This document shows positions 27,301-39,300 of a DNA stretch of 64,000 bases, piece by piece. Every line of letters begins with the position of its first letter. The first letter of the stretch is position 1. Origin of the DNA: Mermis nigrescens (Eukaryota; Nematoda; Enoplea; Mermithida; Mermithidae); the NCBI GenBank assembly GCA_036768485.1, contig JAVLUZ010000057.1, positions 120,001 through 184,000 on the forward strand, read 5' to 3'. Below the pieces are notes generated by a model. That model was given only the letters and a program-made list of their open reading frames with translations, was not told the DNA's origin and did no database searches. A program made the position numbers and the translations under genes.

Positions 27301-30300
27301 GCTCATTCCAAATCTGTCCTTAGAATTTCTCTAGCGCATCAACTTTTTGAGGTATTCGTATATTAAATTTGCCCAAATCAGAGCTTTCATCGTGTTGAAA
27401 ATTATTCAGAGTCAGACATATACTAGGCAGTCAAGGATTTATACTTTAAACTGTGCGAAATATGCAAATTATGTATTTTATTTTACAGAAGTGAGTTAAA
27501 TAAGCTACGGGAACAGTTTTAAATTTAGGAGGGAATCGTGTAAGAACAATGTTTTAAGATTTTGTCCTACTGTAATCTTTTTTGCCTTCCCCAATTTGAT
27601 GTTTACACACAAAGAAATCATTATTTGCATAAATTTTAATATGCAAATATCTATAACACTTGATGCGCTACAAAAATTCTAAAGCTTGATTTGGAATTAG
27701 CGTAAAAATATGATATAGAATCAGTTAATTTCGTTTCTGATGCAAACAAAAAGTTTAAATTTGTCGACCAGTGGAATCAAATGGAGGCTAACGCGTAGAT
27801 AGTTGGAGGCTAATGCGTAATATTATAATAAATCCGTAGTGTATTTTTACGAATGACAAAATGCAGAGCGTTTTGCCGCACTTTATGGGGGTTTACTTTA
27901 CTTTACACTTAATTATTTACTTTACACTTTACTCTACCACACTTTACTTTACACTTAATGCTATATTTTACCCCTAAAAAAGGTTCAACCCCGACTCGAA
28001 AAATCTTGCCCCCGGTCGGAGGTCCGGGTTTAGGCCGGGGTTTTTACGGGGTTAGGGTCCCCGTACGATCACTGGTCGAGATAATTGAAAATTTGATATA
28101 AACTCAGTCTTTACGCTTTTGTCCTACACCCAGACATTGTAATTTTGGAGAGGGGTTGTGGTGAAACCAAAAAGTTTTCCTTAATTGCAATTTCGGGGGC
28201 TCATAAGCGCCTTATTCGGCGTTCCTGACAATGCTCTTTCCTTTTTAGAACAGTGAATAGAGAAAAAAATAAAAGTCGGGTAAGTTGAACAGAATATACT
28301 CAAAAATGAGTATATAGTGCGAAACGTAGAAAATTTTGTCATTTTTTAATTAAAAGATACCTAAAAACGGATTCTTCATAAGAATTTTTTGGAAAATCGC
28401 GGATTTTGTGAAGGGGTGGAAAATTTCTGGAGCTGAAAACTTTTTGTCCACCCACCCAGCGTGCCTGTAACGTATATGTACATAAGGTGAGGGCGAGGGG
28501 CGGTAAAATCTCAAAAAAACGAAAACAGTAAATTTAACGTTCGAATTTTTTTTGTTGTTTAAACGACCAAAATGGTGAAAATAGCCTATAAAATGTCTTT
28601 TCGTGGTAATTTCGCATTTTTAAAGCATTTTTAGTCCATTTTGGCTGCATTGTATCACTTTTAACACAAAAATACAGAAACTGATCGATTTTTGGCGCTT
28701 TCTGGATCAGGAAGGACATAAAAGTACTAATCCGGCGCTAAGCGTTAAAAGAATTTCGAAATTTCACTGCTTTTGACCTAAAAAATGATGCAAAAAACGT
28801 TCCACCAGCTCAATGTCGCAGGACAGTAACTGTGAGACTGACCCTTCAGCGATGGGGTAATACCCTACGTACAGGTATGATGTAACATCTCGAAGTTTTG
28901 GATGGGGGTATCCCGTCATTCTTAGGGGGGGGGGGGTGAATGACCTCAAATTTTTGATCAAAATGATCAAAAAACACCGAAAAACGGCCCAAAAATTTAA
29001 TTTCTTCTAAAAATCGGGGAGGGAGGTCAAAGTCTTTCTGGCTTTGGGGGACGACAATTTACGTTGGGGTGTCCTATAGCCCCCCCCCCTCCCCTGTCAC
29101 AAAAATTTGCTCCTTGTTGCTGTTCATTTAAAGCTTTGCAATATCTCGGTTGGTTTAAAGTTTAAATATTCACTTTACATTATGTCGCAGGTTTAAAAAA
29201 TTGGACGATAAATCCAGTCAGGACGATAAAATTATTAGAAAAATTAATCGATTCACCGGCCGAACATTTAAACGATCATTTTGAGAGTTTGTGCGATCAG
29301 TTGTGTGAATGCAGTGTAAACATGTTGGACGATTCGGTTCCACTAAAAATTGTAAACTTATACGCCGAATTGTTCGGTCGTTTGGAGCGAATAAATCCGC
29401 TCACACTTTACACAACGTTTTTGCGCTCTTTGCTACCAAAATCCTGGTTTACACTCAAAAAATTGAACCACGCCGGTCTATGCGATGACCCGTTGATTGT
29501 GCTGCGTTGCGACGAGCGCATTTACAGGTTATACGCTTTGCTTGTTCACGTGTTTAAAATGTGGGCAGTACCTATGTCGTGGGACATTTGTTATAAATTC
29601 GGGCAGTTGGCCATTCTTGGTCATTTTTTCAAAATTTGGGCAGTTCACTCTGGGTTATTTTTTAAATTTGGAGAAATCGATCAAAAGCCATTTCTTTTAA
29701 ATTTGGGCAGTAGGCCTTATTATATATTTCAAATTTAGGCACTTGACCTTGGGCCATTTTCTGACGCAGTTCTCTGTTTTAGGTTAAAAGTCGGAATCTC
29801 GATTAGAAATTTAAAAAGCGTGGTTTCACACATGCGCACTGGCGGACATACATGCCAGAGGGGGGGGGGGTTCCTCCACCCTAAGTCGGACCTCCCCTCC
29901 ATCCATTCAAAGCCAGTAAATTTTTGACTACCCTCCCCGATATTTGGAAGAAATTTAATGTTTCGGCCGTTTTTAGGCGTTTTTTGGCCGTTTTTGACCA
30001 AAAATTAAAGGCCATCTACCCCTGGCCCTAAGAATGGCCTGGAATCTCCATCCCCTCTCTCAAAATTTTGAGCCGTCAAATTTCTGCTTGGGGAGTATGG
30101 GGGCTTTCCTCTACCAGGACTTTTAAGACCAATCCCCCTCAGGCGATTTTGGACCAAAAGCTATTGCTCGAACCAAGGAAAAGCTTCAAATGACGTCTAA
30201 TAGTATAATTTCAGGTGCAAATACTTATTCGTTTGAACAATAGATTGTCCAATTCATTCATCCATGCAATTCTCTTCCATGATTTCGTTTTATATTTGAT

Positions 30301-33300
30301 GTTACAGGTCATCGGTCGCCGTTATCGTAATTGTTTTCAGGCTAATTTAATAAAAACACAACGGAATAAGTGTCAAAATTTGACATGAAATGGGTAAAAA
30401 ATTACTTTTCTACTCCCTTCTTATAAGGAAACTCGGTTTACTCCCATCCACAACTTTTGACCATCCGCATGTATGCCTGCTTTTATTTAGATTTTGAAAA
30501 ACTGGAAACAAGTATGTAAAATATATATAAAGAGTAAATGATAAAAATAAAATAAATAAACAAATAAAATAAAAATAGAAAATAAAAAATAAACAAATAA
30601 AAAAATAATAAACAAATAAAATACATAAACAAATACCTAGTACAAAAAACGACGTTTGATGCTAATCCCCCTGACTTGATTTTTATCAATTTAAGCCTTC
30701 GTTTTGCCTAATTTTCCTGGAAAATTCCCCATTTTTAACATTTTCCTGTCTGATTTCTTTTTAATCCTTGCTCTCCTTGTTAATCGCTCTAATCCTTTCC
30801 TCATTAACTACCTACTTACTAATTTGCGAGTTATTTTTAATTTATCTCTTATGTTTCATTTTATTCATTTCATTATTATTAAACCGTTTAGTTCTCCATT
30901 TAATTCAGTTTTTTGTTCAATTTTATTTCGTTTTGTGTAATTTATCTTTAAATTCTTAATAATTTTATATAATTTGACTTACGCGGATCCAGGTGCGCCC
31001 CGGTTCTGAATTGCATACTGCGCATATTGCGTTGTTACTGTAACGCCAGTCAGCAAAAGTGGCTCAGGGATTTGGCCCGGGCCTCGTGCTCCGCGGCCAA
31101 CGAGGCCCAAAAATTGACCGAAAATCAATTAATCTTACCCAATTACGGCAACAGCGTTCAGGCCATGGAATCCGAGCGGGAGGAATTGGCCCGGGCGTTG
31201 ACGGGGGCCCAGGAATCGGCAGCCGTTCAAATTTTACTCGAGGCTTGTTTGCCGAATAAAGCCGAAATGGTAGAAGAAATGAAGCATTATTGTTTTTTAA
31301 AAGTCGATTTAATTAATTTGTGAAGTAATCTTAATCATTCTTGTTAGTTTGATTACCATTCGCAGTTTTAACCGTTTCTTCCTATGTGTTTTAATTCCTC
31401 CCTTCCATTCCTTTGACCTGTTTGAAACAGGGGCAGATTTAGGCGGGCGCGGGGGGGGGCGGCCGCCCCCATTGGCCTGAGATAGTGCGCAAAATTATGG
31501 ATTTTTGAGTGATTTTTAGCGATTTTCGGGTTAAAAACGGCTAATTTTTCCGCCCAAGTCAGGGTTCCGCCCCCCCCCCCCTTAGGAGTACCGCCCCCCC
31601 CCCTCAGGAAAATCCTGGATCCGCCACTGGTTTGAAATGTAATATTTTTTTAAAAATATCTATTAATTTTTCTGAGAATCACAAATAAAATCGATTTTCT
31701 CCGAAAATACGTCATGGTTGAACATTTTCGAGGAACCACTTTTTCGGATCTAATGTTGGGCTTCCAAATTTTTGAATCTTGGCAAAACTCAAACTGAATA
31801 CGTACGTCGGATCCGATCCACAGTTTTACATGATTTCTCAGATTATCACCTAGAGGGGGCTGATCTGGTTTCCTGTTACCAGCAGGCACTTAGCTGGCCG
31901 TTCTATTTTGGGGGGACCAACGCCAATTTTGGGGACTAAGCCCAAAAAAGGACAAAAATAGCGCAAATTAACGTTTAAAAACTCCTATTTTTCCGATTTT
32001 TCTGAATTAGGGGGGGTTCGAAGTCCCTCCCGTATTCCCCCCCGGATACGTGCCTGGTTACCAGATTGATAGATTCGGATACTCCAATACAAAAGATACC
32101 AGATTGTGGTTATAGGGCCTTTTTCAAATTTCTGGTTCGGGATTAGAATTGAAAATTTTGCAAGTATAATCATTTCCGACCCCGGATTTTATTATATTTT
32201 TGAGGAATATTGAAAGTATGAATTTAAAATATAAGTATAGACTGATACGTTCTGCCCCGTATCCATACATGTAGCGGCTCAAAATTATGAGAGGAGGTCC
32301 CCGGCCATTTGGGGGGTAGATGACCTACAATTTTCGGCCAAAGAATGGCCAAAAAAATTCAGTCTTTTCCGAAAATAGGGGGCGTCTAACATTTTCTGGC
32401 TTCGGGTATGGGGCCCGACCGAGTTTGGGTGGGGGATCCCCAATCCCCTTGCAAATCGTACTTATATGCCCGTCTCCACACGATTTTATTTCAGGGGGAT
32501 CGTAAATTTTCATATCGGATGTCTCGAGATTTGCAGCTTTTCTATGGATAAGCAGTGCAACACGTGCGTATTATAAAAGCCTGGCGCGAAGCGCCAAAAT
32601 TTTTGATGTTTTTATCCATTTGAGCTAGCATTCTGAAGATAAGGAATACAGAAACTATATTTGGCGCCGAGCGCCAGTAAATTTCTGCATTCTTATCCTT
32701 TTTAAGCTTGAATTTGTAGGTTTGTGAACATAAGCAATGTAGTAGCGGAAAAATTTTTCTCTATCAGATTTTTATCTTTTTGTCCTAAATTTTTGTAATT
32801 TTCTGAGGGCGTTACCATCCGTATGTACATGAGCGATGCAGTAATGATTAGTTAGCTTGTAGCGCCGGAAACATTTGACATTTTTATCCTTTTAAGCTCA
32901 ATTTTGCAGCTTTCCACGTTTATTTATTAGAAATTATATGATATTTATTCTTTTTAGCTCAGCTTAGTAGGTTTGAGGAATGCAGGAATGGTATCTGGCG
33001 CGAAGCGCTGGAAAATGTAGTCGGTTTTATGCCATTAAGCTGAATTTTGCACGCTGCCGAAAATAAGAAACGCAAAAAAGTTGATCCCGCAAAAAATTTT
33101 AACGATAAAAATATAAATATGTATTGAATTGTAGGTTTGATTGAATTCGTGGCGCGAAGCGCCGAAAATTTCTGCATTTTCATACTGCGAACGTCACAAG
33201 GATATACAGGGGCGTAACCAGCCGGAAGGCGGGGCAGGCACGTTGCTCTGGGGGAATGGGGGGTCCGGAATCCCCCCAAATTCAGAAAAATCGGAAAAAT

Positions 33301-36300
33301 ATGACTTTTCTAAACGATATTTTGTGCTATTCTTGGCCCTTTTCGGCTTGCCCTCCCAAAATTGGTGTTGGTCCCCCTCAAATAGGACGGCCAGCTTCGT
33401 GCCTGGGCGGTGGGCGAGGGGCCGCCCCCCCCCCCCCGAAATTAAAAAAAAATATTTTTATTTTTCAGAAGAATCCCTAAAGGGAAAAATTAAAAATTCC
33501 CTGAAGTCTACTGAAAGGACAGCCAAATTGCATTTTAGCACGCTTTAGAGCTACTGAACTAGAAATTTTCCGGCGTTTCGCGTCGGATTTCTTATTTTCT
33601 CTCTCATTCTAACCTTAGAAGTCCAGATTTGACCTAAAAATAGCGAATATGTCAAAAATTTCGGCCCCTAATCAAATGCAAAGACAATTTGGAAATGTTT
33701 TTGGAGTCAAGCTTTGAATTCATATTAAGAAATTAGTCATACTGATACGTTAAAGTGTAGATTAATGATACCTATGCAAGTATGAAATTAAGCAAGAAAA
33801 TGATTCATTTTTTTTAAATTGTCATTTTCACCATGGCATAGATCCCGTCGAGAAACGCTCAGAAATGCCATTAATTTTCGCGTATCTCCTAATGGTTCTC
33901 GAGGTGTAGGACTTCAAATATCTAGCCCTACCCACAAAATAAAATCCTTGTTACGCCCTTGCATACATGGTTTCGTTGTTGAAAATTATGGAGAAAGTTT
34001 CAGTGGGGAATTTCCCCTTTTACCCCCTGGATACGGGCCTGAACGCTTATATAATTATTACACGCATTTATAAACTGAATATGCGGAAGCTATTCGCAAA
34101 AACCATATCATCGCTGATGAAACATTTTGTTAATTAAGCATTGATATTTGATAATGTGATATCAAGGCAAAGTAAATTTTCATTCGTATATCTAAATAAT
34201 TATTCAATGACAAATACAAACGGTATCCAAAAATGTGGCGTGGTTCATCGTGGTTCATTTTTGAGATTCGTTGCCAGTTTTTTTCGCCGAAAATATACCT
34301 AAAAAATATATATAAAAATGAGTGATGCAACAGGTAGTAAATTTTAGTATATTCAGGTTCGGGTATCCGGTGGCGGATCCAGGATTTTCCTCAGGGGCGG
34401 TACCCCCTAGGGGGAACCCTGACTTGGGCGGAAAAATTAGCCGTTTTAACCGGAAAATCGCTAAAATTCGTTCAAAAATCCTTAATTTGGCGCACTCTTT
34501 TGGGCGAAGGGGGTAGGTGGGCGGCCGCCCCCTACCCCTAAATCGCCCATGCGGGTATCCAAATCAATACCCGATCGGGTTCTAGTACTTCAGTAAACAT
34601 ATATACGCATAATATACTATTGAGTGTAAAATGGAATAGTATATTTCTTAGGTGTTAATTAGTGCAACAGTATCAATATCAATCTTGCACAGTTTTTCAG
34701 CGCCTGTAAGACACAGAGGCTAGATGGTTCTTTTTGACCATCATGTAGGAGAAAATATGAAGTTTTATTAGGACAGGAAGCCCAAAATAGGACAAAAAAT
34801 GGGTTAAAAATTAAAGGTAACTGTCGTGCTCTAATGTTTAAACTCATTTGAGGCCATTAAGGCGGATAAAGCCTGGGCTGACCTCTCAAGCCAATAGTAA
34901 TGTGCAAGTATAGTGTCTTCCATTTCTATTGGGTTCCAAACGTATATGTACAGCATGGGAATTCTAGGCGGCCAAACCCTAAAAATTTTTCTAAAAAAGT
35001 GCCTTTTGCGCACTTTTTCAACTTTTACTAACTTTTACAAAAAAATCGATAATTATGGGTCTGGCATCCATTTCGCGGGTGGTTAGTTGCAATTCTTGGT
35101 GGTCTCCCAAACCCCCTTCCTTCCCAAGAACACGTCTCGTGCCAAAACTTCGGTTTACGTCTTTCAGTAGTGCACTTTAGCGATTTCTGGGTCTCTGACT
35201 ATAGAAAAAGGCGATAATTTGTAAATGCAGCGCGAAGCGCCGGAAAATTTTTCACACCTTCAGCGTTTTACGTTTGAATTTGAGGTTTTTTGATGACAAA
35301 TGCTTCAGAAAACTGGATTGGCCAAAACTCGTAACAATTTCTTCGTTCTCATCGTCTGAAACCAAGTTTTGAGTCAAAATCTCAAAATAATTTGCATATC
35401 TTGTTCAGCTGTGCGTCTGACTTTGAGTAAAACGCTCTGTGCTACCATTGAATATCTTTTATTGTTCGCCTGTCTCATTGAGCGACATATTTTACGTCCA
35501 TTGTTAATAATATGATTACATTTCTTCAGGCACGTATCTCTGGCGGGCATGGGGGGTTCGGACCCCCTAAAATTCAGATAAATCGGAAAAATAGCACTTT
35601 TTAAACATTACTTTGTGCCATTTTTGGCCTTTTTGGGCTTAGTCCCCCAAAATTGGCGTTAATCCCCCTACAAAATAGGACGGCGAGCTGCGTACCTGCA
35701 ATTGTTTGATTTTTTGCTAGCTGCCTTAATTACTTCGTTAAAACATATGTTTAGGGGGTGTACGCAGGATTTTTCAAAGGGGCTCAATAATTTAGTGACC
35801 CTGTAAAATTTGAGGTTTTTGAGCCAAAAATGAGCTAAAAACGCCTAAAAAAGACATTTTTTACAACTTTGACCAACTTTTAAAAAAATTGACGATTCTC
35901 TGGGCTCGCTGCCATTTTGCGGCGTAGTCATAACCCCCCCCAAGAACACGTCTGGTTTGGATCCTGAATTTTCTTCGGGTACTCGAGTATTCGGGTTTGG
36001 GTTCGGGTACCCGTTGCATCTAATAAAAATATTTGGATTATGCCTCTAATAAATGAATGGAGTAAATCAATATTTATTGATTCATTATTACTACTCCCGT
36101 TTCTTTTTGGCAAAAATAGGTTTTTCGGGTCTCGTCTTCTTGATAAGCAATAGAAAACGTTTACGCCCAACCCCCTCCGAACCCGAAAATTTGAAAAAAT
36201 TAAAAAAATTCGCATTTGAATATTTAACATGTAACAGATATCTGCGAACTTGCAGGATTTTAGCTTTTGTATTAATATAGAGCGGTCAGTCGTGTACTTG

Positions 36301-39300
36301 ATTATAAAATTTGTGGGGGGAATGGCCGGTCATTTTTAGAAGTTGGTAAAAATCCGTCAATTTTTACTCAAACTTGGCACAAAAAGCACCTAAAATGCAC
36401 TTTTTCGCCAAAAATCGAGCGGATAAGAAATCTCTGTTTTCCGGTGATGTGGTCGGCCGAATTTCGGTTGGGGGATTACTTAAACTGCGCTTGTCGGATG
36501 CAAGGGAGTGGTCATCATCAAAGCTTTAGCTGGCCGATCATGGGGCTCTAACAAAGAAACATTGCTCCTCACTTATAAGGCGATCTGTAGATCGGTTCTT
36601 AATTATGCGGCACCAGTTTGGACACCAACACTAACATCCTCAAATCTTGCCAAACTCCAAATCTGCCAGAACACCGCACTTAGAACTATTACTGGCTGCC
36701 TTCAAATGTCGCCAATTGACCATCTACACAGCGAAACACGTATGCTGACGGTCCAAGTCCACAATCGACTTTTGACAGACCAATTTTATGCATCTTGCCT
36801 CCACGACCAACATCCGTGCAGGCAACTTTTTGGTTGTCCTGGACCACCTACACGGCGGCAACGGAACTCTCAGCTGAAAAACACTCTTAAAATGTATTCA
36901 AACGACAGAGTCAAACGGCACCTCACAACTTTACCCTCAACAGCTTCACTGCAACAACAACTGCAAAAGCTCCATCAGAATGCTATCCAGGCCTGTCGCC
37001 TTCGTTTCATTCAACGCAACCCACTAATAAACCGACGCCCTCCCAATATATCCCCACAAGAGAAATTGCTACCTCGCCAAACAAGATCCACCTTAGCCCA
37101 ACTTAGATGTGGCTACAGTTACATGCTGGCGTCCACGCGCAGCAAACTCGACTCCAGCGGCCTCACACCTGACACCTGCCCACGTTGTTTGGCGGCAACA
37201 GAAGATACACGACACCTCTTCAACTGTCCATCCCGACCAACACAAGCTCGTGTCAGTGACTTATGGAAAGGGCCACAATTAGTAGTGGCCTCTCTAGACC
37301 TTTGATCGATCGATGGATGACAACATGTGACGGCAATTACAACAACAACAAGGAGTGGTGATCATACCTGAGCGTGGGTGGGTTTGGGGATATGCATCCT
37401 TTAGGACCCAAAATACCCCCCTCCCCAGAAACCAAAATTTGCCCCTCAGAATTCAATTTTTGAAATTTTTTGGTTTTTTCGCAATTTTCTGATGCTGATG
37501 GATAGTGTTCGATGAGAAACGTTGAAAATTGTGTTTTTTTTTGCCATATCACTATCATAGGTGCACAAGGTCAGGGTCAGCAGGGGGGGTGAAATGCCAA
37601 AAATCTAAAACAGTAAATTTAACGTTCACGATTTTTTTGCTGTTTTAATGATCAAAATGGTCAAAGTAGCCTACAAAACGTTTTTTCGTATAAATAACAC
37701 ATTTTAAAAGCATTTTTTAGTCCGTTTTGACTGCATTATATCACTTTTAACACTAAAAAATGCAAACATTTATCAATTTTGGGCGCTTTCTGAGTAAAAA
37801 GTACTTAAAAGTACTAATCTGGCGCGAAGCGCCGGAAAAAATTTCGACATTTTTACTGATTTTGATGTCAAAAATGATGCAGAACAAGACCTGTTTGCTC
37901 AAAATCGCCGGACAGTACCGGTCTAGCTGACCTTCAAGGGAGGGGGTAATACCCCCCTCACCCCCCTATGTGCATGTGTGATCACTATTTTTAAGGTCAT
38001 TTTTTGACCTTTCAAAAAAATCATGCACCCTCCCCAAAACTTTGATGCCGCCCACCTGTGGTGGTGATGTCTCGAGGTTTTTCATTATTATTCTTAATAT
38101 TTTGAGTCTTACATTTAGTTTTTTTTTAATATTTTTTGTGTCAATTTTTGTTTTCCATAGAATCAACCGAGCGGCTTGTCTTCTTTGCGCGAAATTCAGT
38201 GCCTAATTTGCTCTCATTTGCACCAAATGTTTATCGATAATCCGTTGCTAATGAAGCTGGTCCACTTTCAGGTGTGTATCCTATTTTTAAACTAATAAAT
38301 TCGGGCCTTTCATACATTTCCCTACTGTTCAGTGGACGGTTTATTTTTGACAATCGATCGTTTTTAGTCGATTTTACAATAACCGAGATAAAAATATTCT
38401 AAATTTAAGTTTAAAATTTTTATTTTTTTAATTTTAAATTTTAAATTTTAAATCGTTAAATATTAATAGATAAACGTTTAATCTTCGCACTACTTTATAC
38501 TTTTTTTAAATTTGTCGATAAAGTAATTTCACTCGTACCCATACATGCTCAGCATGGGAATTCTGGGGGTGAAAACCTAAAGTGCCTTTTTTAGCCCAAA
38601 AATGGCCGGTACGCGTTAAAAAAACATCGTTTTTGGCGTTTCTGACGATATTCTATCCTTCTAGAGCATAAAATCATGAAAAAAATTTTGGAAAAAGTCG
38701 AATAAATTGACCAATATATCGCTTAAAACATGAATTTATGGCGCGAAGCGCCGAAAATTTGGCGATTTTGAGCAAATAGATAGACAAAAACCCTTAAAAA
38801 GACAGTTTTTCTACCTATTTTTAGGTAAGTTTATGAAACTTTCAAAAAATCGCCAATTCTGGGGTTAAAAATTTTTTGCGGGGGGGGGGGGGTGAAATCC
38901 CCCCAAACCCCCCAACCCCCCCCCCCAAGATCATGTATGCTCGTACCTACTAATTACTTAATTTTGCACTTTTGAACGTTTGCTGCATTTTATTAATTTG
39001 AACAAAATTTGGGTATATATATAACATGCGCGTCATTAATTTACGTTTATTTACGACCATGTACATTTTTTACTCCCTTACTGTTTCGGCAGACATTGAC
39101 GTCAGGGGAATTCTAGGGGGGTTGAAATTTTGAAGCGGTTCTTTTAATGAAGCAGGGATAGGCGTCTAAAACATCGTTTTTTTCCGGCATTTCTATCGAT
39201 TTTTTATCGATCTAGCGCATAAAAACGTAAAAATCTGGGGGAAAGTTTAGATAAATTGAGGAAAATACAGTCATAACATGAGTGTACGGCCTAAGCGCCG

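Larger units (their letters stand above)
25353..28074 (-). mobile_element. hAT transposon relic (2.7 kb) with a transposase fragment
   Basis: Ends CAGTGATCGTAAGGGG and CCCCGTACGATCACTG form a 16-bp terminal inverted repeat with one mismatch. The flanking 8-mers GCTGAGAT and GTCGAGAT match at 6 of 8. The end of a hAT transposase is encoded on the minus strand at 26977-27201, followed toward 28074 by noncoding DNA. The left part has a degenerate tandem repeat (25475-25787) and a nested family E element (25788-26952). This is the only element here with remnants of its own transposase, but the upstream catalytic domain is gone. Confidence 0.85.
24194..29190 (+). other. INTS2: INTS2 intron 9 (4997 bp)
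   Basis: It is dominated by a 2.7-kb hAT relic (25353-28074) with a family E element inside it. It also holds a family C-like element (about 24462-25067), a diverged family A copy (about 28115-28470), G (28481-28879) and H reversed (about 28885-29098). Bases 24194-24461 have no recognised feature. Confidence 0.8.
29528..30992 (+). other. INTS2: INTS2 intron 10 (1465 bp)
   Basis: It contains an array of short CAGTTGGCCATT/AAATTTGGGCAGT-like repeats just after the donor (about 29560-29760), a family H MITE (about 29847-30089) and AT-rich sequence from 30100 to 30980, with nothing else recognised. Confidence 0.8.
31270..38160 (+). other. INTS2: INTS2 intron 11 (6891 bp), largest intron, MITE nest
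   Basis: It contains C (31428-31629), D (31883-32056), H inside a family E context (32264-32468), an E-like repeat area with hairpin cores (32583-33163), E with D nested (33207-33961), C (34368-34551), family A-like fragments (34938-35130), D (35527-35698), the LINE fragment (36508-37350) and B with G nested (37363-38060). Bases 34570-34930, 35131-35526 and 35960-36500 hold weak scraps only. Confidence 0.8.

Noticed and set aside
31650..31889. Minus-strand frame of 79 codons in intron 11
   Set aside because: No recognisable motif; its right end runs into a family D MITE.
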